From assembly GCA_030616195.1 (NCBI GenBank), contig JAUWXW010000107.1, forward strand, positions 1 through 6,253: a DNA stretch of 6,253 nucleotides, in the 5' to 3' direction. The stretch comes from Chloroflexota bacterium. GTDB lineage: Bacteria; Chloroflexota; Dehalococcoidia; RBG-13-53-26. The notes under the pieces were generated by a model. That model had not been told where the DNA came from. It made no database searches and was given only the letters and a program-made list of their open reading frames with translations. Position numbers and translations under genes: made by a program. This document shows, piece by piece, positions 1-5,012 of this stretch. How positions within the stretch are numbered: the first letter of the stretch is position 1; every line of letters begins with the position of its first letter.

Positions 1-831
1 CAACAGGTAGAGGAGATAGTCGATCGTGCTCTGGCTGAGGACTCAGCCTGGGACGACGTCACGACTCAGGCCATTATCCCCTACGAGTTGACAGGGAAAG
101 CCTCTATAGTGGCTAAGGCTAATGGGGTATTGGCAGGGATAGAAGTAGCTCGTACGGTCTTTCATCGGGTTGACTCTTCGCTTCAATTTGACATAACCAG
201 TGCCGAAGGAAAAGAGGTGCAGCCAGGCGATGTGATAGCTAAGCTTGAGGGAAGGGTAACCAGCATTCTCGCTGGGGAGCGGGTGGCACTTAACTTCTTG
301 CAGCGGCTTAGCGGCATTGCCACGGAGACCCGTCGTTACGTGGAGGCGATCAAGGGTCTTGACGCCTGCGTCGTGGATACGCGGAAGACCACTCCAGGGA
401 TGAGGCTTTTGGAAAAGCATGCTGTCAGGGTGGGTGGGGGCCATAACCACCGTTTCCACCTCGGTGATGGCGTTCTCATTAAGGATAATCACCTCGCCTC
501 GCTGCGCTCTCAGGGAATGAGCCTGAAGGACATTGTTGCCACGGCGAGACAAAAAGCCCCTTCGGCTCTAAAGGTGGAGGTGGAGGTAGGCTCTAGCGAC
601 GAAGCCCTGGAAGCTGTCGAGGCTGGCGCAGACATAGTCATGTTGGATAACATGAGCCCCGAAGAAATGCGGTATGCAGTGGAGCTGGTCAAAGGTCGGG
701 CCTTGCTGGAGGCCTCTGGAGGCATTACTCTGGACAACGTGCGTCAGGTGGCTGAGGCGGGGGTTGACTTCATCTCCGTCGGTGCTCTTACTCACTCTGC
801 AAGGGCGCTTGACATCAGCCTGGAGATGTGA
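1..831 (+). CDS. nadC: Nicotinate-nucleotide pyrophosphorylase (quinolinate phosphoribosyltransferase), 5'-truncated by window edge
   Basis: Converts quinolinate and PRPP to nicotinate mononucleotide, CO2 and pyrophosphate in cytoplasmic de novo NAD synthesis. The frame is open from base 1 (residues QQVEEIVDRALAED, then WDDVTTQAIIP), which is the usual NadC N-terminal region, so the true start lies upstream. The TTG at 88 is internal and not the start. In the window 276 codons precede the TGA at 829-831; the family is usually about 280-290 residues, so only a few are missing. Visible family motifs are ERVALNFLQRLSGIAT, the substrate-binding DTRKTTPGMR (from base 376), GGGHNHR (HNHR from 442), IKDNH (lysine codon at 481), the EVEV acidic strand, VMLDNM and EASGGI near the C-terminal end of the barrel. 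No catalytic residue appears to be missing. The gene converges on cbiO; its upstream neighbours are not visible. Confidence 0.97.
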   Translation, partial: QQVEEIVDRALAEDSAWDDVTTQAIIPYELTGKASIVAKANGVLAGIEVARTVFHRVDSSLQFDITSAEGKEVQPGDVIAKLEGRVTSILAGERVALNFLQRLSGIATETRRYVEAIKGLDACVVDTRKTTPGMRLLEKHAVRVGGGHNHRFHLGDGVLIKDNHLASLRSQGMSLKDIVATARQKAPSALKVEVEVGSSDEALEAVEAGADIVMLDNMSPEEMRYAVELVKGRALLEASGGITLDNVRQVAEAGVDFISVGALTHSARALDISLEM

Positions 832-1055
832 GGTCGACCCTTTTGGAATTCAAGTCTGGACAAGAACTTAATACCTGTGAACCTGGCTCGGTGGTGCAAC
901 CCAAGATCAGCGATTGAAATCCTCCAGGCATATGGTAGGTCTCCATAGGTCTCCGGAGGCGACCCTGGCGGCCGACTCGCCTCTGGCGAGGGCTCTGTCC
1001 CCTACCGAGTGGGGCGGGTGATCGAAGATCAGCCTCTGGCGGGCGGAGCACCCGC
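832..1055. other. Convergent intergenic region, repeat-rich, no gene
   Basis: This 224-bp gap separates the stop of nadC (+) from the stop of cbiO (-). It holds the palindrome GGTCGACC (832-839), a perfect 10-bp-period direct repeat TAGGTCTCC (936-944 and 946-954), the short inverted repeat TATGG/CCATA (931-935/943-947) nested inside CCTCC/GGAGG (921-925/955-959), and the GC-rich hairpins listed separately. I see no ORF with a ribosome binding site and no hairpin followed by a T-run on either strand, so no classical intrinsic terminator for nadC or cbiO can be named. Confidence 0.7.
976..990. repeat. Perfect 6-3-6 hairpin CTCGCC-TCT-GGCGAG, member of a dispersed repeat
   Basis: The arms CTCGCC (976-981) and GGCGAG (985-990) are exact reverse complements around the loop TCT. 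The core TCGCCTCTGGCGA recurs at 3896-3908, and the 10-mer GCCTCTGGCG occurs three times in the window (979-988, 1032-1041, 3898-3907), which I noticed only outside genes. It is followed by CTCTGT (993-998) and TACCGAG (1003-1009), both of which recur next to the other hairpin when that copy is read on the minus strand. It lacks a following T-run, so a terminator role is not supported by the sequence. Confidence 0.75.
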
Positions 1056-1056
1056 C
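1013..1056. repeat. GC-rich inverted repeats at the 3' end of cbiO
   Basis: GGCGGG (1038-1043) pairs perfectly with CCCGCC (1051-1056) across a 7-base loop, and the last base of the stem is the final base of the cbiO stop codon. A competing 8-bp pairing, GGCGGGTG (1013-1020) with CACCCGCC (1049-1056), uses the same right arm. In the cbiO mRNA these could form mutually exclusive 3'-end structures that protect the transcript or mark its end. There is no U-tract on either side, so Rho-independent termination is doubtful. Confidence 0.5.
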
Positions 1057-1790
1057 TATGATAACGGCGGCAATCGCCGATTTGGGGGTGCCAGTCCATG
1101 TGCCTCGAGCAAGGTGAGGTTGGACAGGATAGTTGCGGTAGGCCCGTCGGCTATTATCCTTCCTTCGTCAAGAAGGATAGTGCGCTGGCAGAGACGCCTT
1201 ACTATGTCCAGGTCATGAGTGGAGATAATCTTTGTCATCGGCAGCTGCATTAGCAGCTCAGTAAGAGCCCACTTGCTTCTGGGATCGAGATTGCTGGTCG
1301 GTTCATCAAACACCAGGGCTTCTGGTTCCATGGAGAGGACGGTAGCAATGGCAATGCGCTTCTTCTCACCCATACTGAGATGATGGGGAGAACGTGGCTC
1401 ATAGCCAGACATTCCCACCCAGTTCAGAGCACGACTCACCCGCTGCTGTACCTCCTCTTCAGAGAGACCCATGTTTATGGGTCCGAAGGCAACATCATCA
1501 AACACAGTCGGTGAAAAGAGTTGGTCGTTGGGATCCTCGAAAACTAGGCCTATCTTCTTTCTGATAATCTTGAGATTCTTACCTGTAGCAGGCATCCCAA
1601 AAGCTTGCACCGAACCATTGCTATGGAGGATGCCATTAAAGTGGAGCAGCAAGGTCGATTTACCTGCCCCGTTGGGTCCGACTAGCCCCACTGTCTCACC
1701 TGAGCTTATCACCAGGCTTATGTCCCGCAGTGCCTGGTGTCCATCAGGATAATTGAAGGAAAGGCGATCAATTCTTAGGGTCTCTGTCAT
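1056..1790 (-). CDS. cbiO: Energy-coupling factor ABC transporter ATPase CbiO (cobalt/nickel)
   Basis: Cytoplasmic ATP-hydrolysing subunit of the ECF-type Co2+/Ni2+ importer; it is expected to dimerise and drive CbiQ. 244 residues, normal for the family. Motifs in order: Walker A GPNGAGKS (38-45), CbiO-typical Q-loop region VFEDPNDQLFSPTVFDDVAFGP (two parts: 83-92 and 93-104), ABC signature LSMGE (138-142), Walker B ALVFDEP with D162 and E163, D-loop SNLD (166-169) and H-loop histidine H192 in ISTHD. Two deviations: the usual Q-loop glutamine (FQ) is E85, and the third signature position is M140 where LSGGE/LSGGQ is usual. All nucleotide-contacting residues of Walker A, Walker B and the H-loop are intact, so the protein is probably active. 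The ATG at 1790 is preceded by a weak GAGAGAAAG. Last gene of the operon, 46 bp after cbiQ. Confidence 0.96.
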   Translation of the reverse strand: MTETLRIDRLSFNYPDGHQALRDISLVISSGETVGLVGPNGAGKSTLLLHFNGILHSNGSVQAFGMPATGKNLKIIRKKIGLVFEDPNDQLFSPTVFDDVAFGPINMGLSEEEVQQRVSRALNWVGMSGYEPRSPHHLSMGEKKRIAIATVLSMEPEALVFDEPTSNLDPRSKWALTELLMQLPMTKIISTHDLDIVRRLCQRTILLDEGRIIADGPTATILSNLTLLEAHGLAPPNRRLPPLS

Positions 1791-1836
1791 TGCTTTCTCT
1801 CTCTGGGTATATCCAAAGACATATCCTTCACGTAGT

Positions 1837-2610
1837 TTACCAGAATAGGGTCACAAGGCTGATGGAGACAAGCAGCAGCAGAGTAGCGATACCAAAATAG
1901 GCATCCCTGTGGCTGAAAATCAGAGAGTTGGTTTCCCTGATCTGTCCATCATAGCCACGCGAAACCATGGCTGCATAAACTCTCTCACCCCTTTCATAAC
2001 TGCGCAGAAAGAGGATGCCAATCATGTTGCCGATTGTCCTTATCTGTGAGACCCGTTTGCCGCCAAAGTTGCGACTATCTCTAGCGCGGCGCATTCGCAT
2101 TGCTTCGTCAACCAGAACAAAGATATAACGGTAGGCAAAGGAAAGGATCATTACCATTACTTTGGGCATTCTCAACTGCTGTAACCCCTTCAGGAGATTG
2201 GAGAACTTTGTCGTCGACGATAACAGGATCAGGCTCAGCATGGAGAGAGACGCCTTGACAAACACATTCCAGAAGACTAGCAGACCCTCCTGCGTAATGG
2301 AGACCTGCCAATGCCAGATTTGGAGGCTGGCTACGGCCTCTCCCGATCTGAAGAGGTTAAAGATGCCAACCAACAGGACGAAGGGTATGATGACCAGAGC
2401 CCTTTTCAGCACGTAGAGGAGCGGCAACTTAGAGAGTAGAACTAAACCGGCGACCAGTGCAAAATAGCAGGCAAAGGCTTGCCACTCAGTGGCCGGCGTG
2501 AGAACCACTGCGAAGATAAAGGCTATGGTGGTGATGAGCTTGGTGCGTGGATCGAGTTTGTGTATCAAGCTATCCAGATTGCTGTACCGGTCAAGGAAGT
2601 CGTGCTCCAT
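1837..2610 (-). CDS. cbiQ: Energy-coupling factor transmembrane protein CbiQ (EcfT family)
   Basis: Integral membrane protein that links the substrate-binding CbiM/CbiN to the CbiO ATPase dimer. 257 residues. The N-terminal SLIHKLDPRTKL (14-25) is the usual start of this family; hydrophobic segments lie at about 24-40, 44-60, 70-87, 108-132 and 236-256. The two cytoplasmic coupling motifs are visible as RRARDSR (about 174-180; the consensus is closer to ARG, here ARD) and ERVYAAMVSRGYDG (about 209-222). These helices contact CbiO in known ECF transporters. The ATG at 2610 follows AGGGA with about 7 bases of spacing. It lies 58 bp after cbiN and 46 bp before cbiO. Nothing is missing or broken. 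Confidence 0.96.
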   Translation of the reverse strand: MEHDFLDRYSNLDSLIHKLDPRTKLITTIAFIFAVVLTPATEWQAFACYFALVAGLVLLSKLPLLYVLKRALVIIPFVLLVGIFNLFRSGEAVASLQIWHWQVSITQEGLLVFWNVFVKASLSMLSLILLSSTTKFSNLLKGLQQLRMPKVMVMILSFAYRYIFVLVDEAMRMRRARDSRNFGGKRVSQIRTIGNMIGILFLRSYERGERVYAAMVSRGYDGQIRETNSLIFSHRDAYFGIATLLLLVSISLVTLFW

Positions 2611-2668
2611 ACGATTATCCCTAGTCAGTCTGTGAAGGAGGATTGATCTTTTTCACCAAGCCTCTGCT

Positions 2669-2956
2669 TCAATTGTTCTTTGCCCTTCCTCTCAGCAGTC
2701 GGGCTGCGCAGTAGGTCAGCCCAAAGATTGCCACGGTGCCGATTATCCCAGCCAGGATCGTTGCTGCGGCTTCATTTTCCACACTGGGGAAAAGGTAATC
2801 GGCAATAAGCTCATAAGGTGGCTCTGCGGCTTCTTCGATGAACCCCTTATCTTCACCTACTTTCTCCAGGCCGTCAGGAGAGTCGGAGGCAAGGGGCGAC
2901 AGAAGTGCCACTAGCAAGGAAACAATTAGAGCAATGTGCCACCACTTCAGCTTCAC
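2669..2956 (-). CDS. cbiN: CbiN/NikN-type small membrane subunit with PDGLE motif
   Basis: Small accessory subunit that works with CbiM in the substrate-specific part of the Co2+/Ni2+ ECF transporter. From the chosen start it has 95 residues: a transmembrane helix at about 5-23, an extracytoplasmic segment carrying SPDGLEKVGEDKGF (PDGLE at 27-31), a second helix at about 63-88, then a basic cytoplasmic tail (RGRAKNN). The PDGLE domain is known both as a separate protein and joined to CbiM/NikM proteins. Start choice: GTG at 2956 has AGGAG ending 5 bases upstream, while the in-frame GTG at 2962 overlaps that Shine-Dalgarno and would have no spacing; the longer form would be 97 residues. The Shine-Dalgarno touches the cbiM stop, suggesting coupled translation. 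Cobalt or nickel cannot be decided from this protein alone; PDGLE is often linked with nickel systems. Confidence 0.88.
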   Translation of the reverse strand: MKLKWWHIALIVSLLVALLSPLASDSPDGLEKVGEDKGFIEEAAEPPYELIADYLFPSVENEAAATILAGIIGTVAIFGLTYCAARLLRGRAKNN

Positions 2957-2966
2957 GTCCACTCCT

Positions 2967-3605
2967 TTATATCTTCTGCAGCTGTAGCAAGTCCTTTCTT
3001 GTTGCCAGCACCAAGCTGAGCACTGTCGTGGTGATTAGCCCTTCACCGATGCCGATAAGGGCATGCCAGCCTGTCATTGCTGGAAGGGCGAGTGAAAGGG
3101 GCGAGGTACCTGAAAGCCCCAGTTCGACGGCACAGGCAGCGGAAGCAACGAACACTGCACCCCAAGCACCGACGAAGCTGCCAACCAGTTTCCCTTTTCT
3201 GTCTCCTCCGCCGAGATAGGCAATGCCTTGATACAAGTAATATCCGACAAAGCTAGCAATGACGCCCATATTAAGTACGTTGGCCCCCAGTGCCAGAAGA
3301 CCCCCATCCTGGAAAACCAAGCATTGTACCGTGAGGACACAGGTCATTATCAGCACCGCAGCCCAGGGTCCCAGGAGAATAGCTGCCAGAGTTGCTCCAA
3401 CAAGGTGACCCGAGGTGCCTCCAAATACAGGGAAGTTCAGCATTTGGGCGGCGAAGATGAAAGCAGCCGTTACGCCGAATAAGGGAATCTGCTTTTCATC
3501 TAGCTTTTTGTTTGCTTTCCTGACGGCGTAGCTCACCATGCCTATGGAGACGGCAGCAGTTGTTGCTACTGTGGCGATGTTCAGGAAACCGTCTGGAATA
3601 TGCAT
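2967..3605 (-). CDS. cbiM: Substrate-specific membrane subunit CbiM of cobalt/nickel ECF transporter
   Basis: Integral membrane S-component that binds and passes Co2+ or Ni2+. With the ATG at 3605 the protein has 212 residues and begins MHIPDGFLN, the family hallmark. In characterised members the metal is held by the N-terminal amino group, His2 and a histidine near 67; here His2 is present and GTSGHL places a histidine exactly at 67. Further signatures are FQDGGLLALGANVLNMG (98-114) and GWHALIGIGEGLIT (179-192). About six hydrophobic segments are seen. An in-frame TTG at 3638 would add 11 residues before MHIPDG and bury the metal-binding N-terminus, so it is rejected. The ribosome binding site is weak (AGAGAGAAGA). 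First gene of the operon, with a leader of about 150 bases downstream of a strong promoter. CbiM and NikM cannot be told apart reliably here. Confidence 0.96.
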   Translation of the reverse strand: MHIPDGFLNIATVATTAAVSIGMVSYAVRKANKKLDEKQIPLFGVTAAFIFAAQMLNFPVFGGTSGHLVGATLAAILLGPWAAVLIMTCVLTVQCLVFQDGGLLALGANVLNMGVIASFVGYYLYQGIAYLGGGDRKGKLVGSFVGAWGAVFVASAACAVELGLSGTSPLSLALPAMTGWHALIGIGEGLITTTVLSLVLATRKDLLQLQKI

Positions 3606-3715
3606 TCTTCTCTCTTGGAGTGCGGCGAGTGGTGGCAAGTGCGCTTCGGGGCGGCGATAAGCAACGACAGCACCTTTGGCATCATTCTAGTTATCACCTC
3701 GCTGCTTCGATGGTT

Positions 3716-3732
3716 ATTGCAAGCTCTTGCTC
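3716..3732. promoter_or_regulatory. Operator A of cbiM (palindrome GCAAG-CT-CTTGC)
   Basis: ATTGCAAGCTCTTGCTC contains a perfect 5-2-5 inverted repeat centred between 3724 and 3725. It matches operator B at 11 of 17 positions, with the shared frame ATTGCAA-N4-TTGC. It lies in the transcribed leader, about 32 bp downstream of the predicted transcription start. The regulator is unknown; the motif resembles TTGCAA-type boxes of Fur-family nickel regulators such as Nur. Confidence 0.55.
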
Positions 3733-3747
3733 GCGGGACTGCCACTA

Positions 3748-3764
3748 ATTGCAACTGGTTGCAT
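3748..3764. promoter_or_regulatory. Operator B of cbiM (palindrome TGCAAC-TG-GTTGCA)
   Basis: ATTGCAACTGGTTGCAT contains a perfect 6-2-6 inverted repeat at 3750-3763. It overlaps the last bases of the -10 box and covers the predicted transcription start, so a bound protein would block RNA polymerase. Its centre is 32 bp from that of operator A, about three helical turns, so both sites face the same side of the DNA. Binding by a metal-responsive repressor is inferred. Confidence 0.65.
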
Positions 3765-3791
3765 TATATCCCTGAAAGAAAGAGCTGTCAA
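3763..3791 (-). promoter_or_regulatory. Consensus sigma-70 promoter of the cbiMNQO operon
   Basis: On the minus strand the sequence reads TTGACA (3791-3786), a 17-base spacer (3785-3769), then TATAAT (3768-3763). Both hexamers and the spacer are exact matches to the sigma-70 consensus. Transcription would start near 3756 and leave a leader of about 150 bases before the cbiM ATG. A promoter this strong before a metal importer normally needs repression, consistent with operator B overlapping its -10 end. Confidence 0.85.
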
Positions 3792-3853
3792 CTTTTGTGG
3801 CGCAGGCAGTTTGATAGCCACCTCAGGGGACAGCGAAGGGTTTCTGGGTTCTT

Positions 3854-3905
3854 GGGTCGGTCGACAGAGTCGCTCGGTAGAGTCGGTCAACAGAGTCGCC
3901 TCTGG
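3854..3905. repeat. 13-bp tandem repeat, about four degenerate copies
   Basis: Successive 13-base units are GGGTCGGTCGACA (3854-3866), GAGTCGCTCGGTA (3867-3879), GAGTCGGTCAACA (3880-3892) and GAGTCGCCTCTGG (3893-3905). GAGTCG recurs with an exact 13-base period at 3867, 3880 and 3893. Alternate units are most alike: GTCGGTCGACAGAGTCGC (3856-3873) and GTCGGTCAACAGAGTCGC (3882-3899) differ at one of 18 bases. The last unit runs into the hairpin at 3895-3909. No function can be assigned. Confidence 0.75.
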
Positions 3906-3909
3906 CGAC
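3895..3909. repeat. Perfect 6-3-6 hairpin GTCGCC-TCT-GGCGAC, second copy of the dispersed repeat
   Basis: The arms GTCGCC (3895-3900) and GGCGAC (3904-3909) pair perfectly around TCT. It shares the 13-base core TCGCCTCTGGCGA with the hairpin at 976-990. Read on the minus strand, it is followed by TCTGT and then TACCGAG (3879-3873 on the minus strand), in the same order as at 985-1009, so the two copies sit in inverted orientation on either side of the cbi operon. Confidence 0.7.
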
Positions 3910-3963
3910 CCGAGGCTAGCTCAGAATTGACAAGTAGGATTGTTCAAAGGGCCTCATCCGCTG

Positions 3964-3978
3964 AGCAGTGCAACTGCT
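3964..3978. promoter_or_regulatory. Perfect palindrome upstream of prs (AGCAGT-GCA-ACTGCT)
   Basis: A 6-3-6 inverted repeat about 40 bp upstream of the candidate prs -10 box. It shares the string TGCAACTG with operator B but differs in symmetry centre, so it is probably not the same kind of site. It may be an operator for prs or may be incidental. Confidence 0.3.
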
Positions 3979-3993
3979 GCTATGCTGGCTCAA

Positions 3994-4023
3994 TTGGATG
4001 GCTAAATATCGCTGTGCTATACT
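3994..4023 (+). promoter_or_regulatory. Candidate promoter of prs-secA
   Basis: TATACT at 4018-4023 is a good -10 box and is preceded by TGC (4015-4017), an extended -10. The best -35 candidate is TTGGAT (3994-3999) with an 18-base spacer, matching the consensus at only three positions. Transcription would start near 4030. The exact consensus TTGACA at 3927-3932 has no usable -10 box at the right distance. Confidence 0.5.
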
Positions 4024-4045
4024 GAGGTAGCAAAACAACGGCTTT

Positions 4046-4054
4046 GAGGAGGGG
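4046..4054 (+). promoter_or_regulatory. Strong ribosome binding site of prs
   Basis: GAGGAGGGG contains the full AGGAGG (4047-4052) with four bases to the ATG at 4057. This is the strongest Shine-Dalgarno among the genes in the window and fixes the prs start. Confidence 0.8.
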
Positions 4055-4056
4055 CG

Positions 4057-5004
4057 ATGATTGACGAGTTGAAGGTGTTTACTGGTAATGCTCATCCCGC
4101 TTTGGCCCAGGGCATATGTGACTACCTACACATACCTCTGGGCAGAGCCGAGGTCACTGAATTCAGTAATGGGAATATCTTCGTGCGCCTCCTGGAGCAT
4201 GTAAGGGAGAGGGATGTCTTCGTCGTCCAGCCGACTTGTGCTCCGGTAAACAAAAGCTTGATGGAGCTTTTCATCATGCTGGACACCGTAAAGCGTGCCT
4301 CGGCGGGGAGAGTCACCGCAGTGATCCCCTATTATGGCTATGGACGCACCGATAAGAAGGACCAGCCCCGAGTACCCATAACAGCCAGGCTCATTGCCGA
4401 TCTTCTCACCGCGGCTGGGGCAAATCGTGTGCTTTCTGTAGACCTGCATGCTGGCCAGATCCAGGGTTTTTTCCACATCCCGGTGGATGAGCTAACCGCT
4501 TTCTACCTTTTGAGTCGCTATTTTAGGGAAAAGGCCATTGATGACCTGGTGGTAGTGGCTACTGATATCGGGATCTCAAAGCAAGCAAGAGATCTGGCAG
4601 AGAAGTTGAACGCCCCTCTGGCCATTATTGAGAAGAGGCGGGTGGGCAACGTGGATAGGGCGGAAACACTAAACGTCATCGGCGACGTGGAGGGGAAACG
4701 TGCCCTTACCATAGATGACGAGATTGACACCGCTGACTCCCTTGTCGGCGCAGTGACCGCTGTTTTGGAGCGAGGGGCAAAAGAAGTGTACTCCTGCTGC
4801 ACTCATCCCGTTTTCTCTGCCCCCGCCATGGAAAGGATAGCTTCCTTGCCGGTGAAGGAGGTGGTGGTAACTGATACCATTCCTATTGCACAGGACAAGA
4901 AGCTAGATAAGATCACCGTTCTTTCTATGGCGCCTCTTCTGGGAGAGGCCATCCACCGCATTCACACTGGCCTGTCTATGGGAGCAATGTTTGAATCTGA
5001 GTAA
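4057..5004 (+). CDS. prs: Ribose-phosphate diphosphokinase (PRPP synthetase), divergent class I-like
   Basis: Makes PRPP from ribose 5-phosphate and ATP in the cytoplasm for nucleotide, NAD, histidine and tryptophan synthesis. 315 residues, the usual length. Family motifs in order: [23 protein letters not shown], shown as FSNGNIF (36-42) and RDVFVVQ (52-58); the flexible catalytic loop [19 protein letters not shown] (91-109); [12 protein letters not shown] (128-139) with the ATP-contacting H131; IIEKRR (190-195) with K193; and the ribose-5-phosphate loop DDEIDTADS (220-228). Differences from textbook class I enzymes: FSDGE is FSNGN, GGV after the second half's aspartate is IGISKQ, and DDMIDTAGT is DDEIDTADS, so G227 is replaced by Asp. 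The overall pattern supports a real PRPP synthetase, but allosteric or kinetic behaviour may differ. It is followed by secA after 8 bp and is likely co-transcribed with it. Confidence 0.94.
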   Translation: MIDELKVFTGNAHPALAQGICDYLHIPLGRAEVTEFSNGNIFVRLLEHVRERDVFVVQPTCAPVNKSLMELFIMLDTVKRASAGRVTAVIPYYGYGRTDKKDQPRVPITARLIADLLTAAGANRVLSVDLHAGQIQGFFHIPVDELTAFYLLSRYFREKAIDDLVVVATDIGISKQARDLAEKLNAPLAIIEKRRVGNVDRAETLNVIGDVEGKRALTIDDEIDTADSLVGAVTAVLERGAKEVYSCCTHPVFSAPAMERIASLPVKEVVVTDTIPIAQDKKLDKITVLSMAPLLGEAIHRIHTGLSMGAMFESE

Positions 5005-5012
5005 CAGGAAAG

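Larger units (their letters stand above)
3606..4056. other. Divergent intergenic region between cbiM and prs
   Basis: This 451-bp stretch has no credible gene. From left to right it holds the roughly 150-base cbi leader (3606 to about 3756), two related palindromic operators, the consensus cbi promoter, an unremarkable stretch (3792-3853), a 13-bp tandem repeat ending in a hairpin (3854-3909), a short palindrome (3964-3978) and a candidate prs promoter with a strong Shine-Dalgarno. I looked for a cobalamin riboswitch in the cbi leader and did not find a convincing B12 box. Confidence 0.75.

Noticed and set aside
976..990. Intrinsic terminator for nadC or cbiO
   Set aside because: The hairpin is perfect, but neither strand has a T-run after it, and the same hairpin recurs upstream of prs where a terminator role is less expected.
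3606..3638. Extended CbiM start at TTG 3638
   Set aside because: It would place 11 residues before MHIPDG and remove the N-terminal metal site; with the ATG at 3605 the second metal-binding histidine falls exactly at position 67.
3606..3756. Possible cobalamin riboswitch in the cbi leader
   Set aside because: The leader is shorter than a typical B12 riboswitch and I found no convincing B12 box; GTGGCAGT on the minus strand is only a weak partial resemblance.
3854..3905. CRISPR array
   Set aside because: The 13-base units are contiguous, degenerate and without spacers, so this is a tandem repeat and not a CRISPR.
3927..3932. Exact -35 consensus TTGACA upstream of prs
   Set aside because: At 16-18 bases downstream there is only GC-rich sequence (around GGCCTC) with no -10 box.
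3600..4025. 141-codon plus-strand ORF in the cbiM-prs intergenic region
   Set aside because: It begins inside cbiM on the opposite strand, has no ribosome binding site, and runs through the cbi promoter, operators and tandem repeat; the low-complexity translation looks like non-coding DNA.
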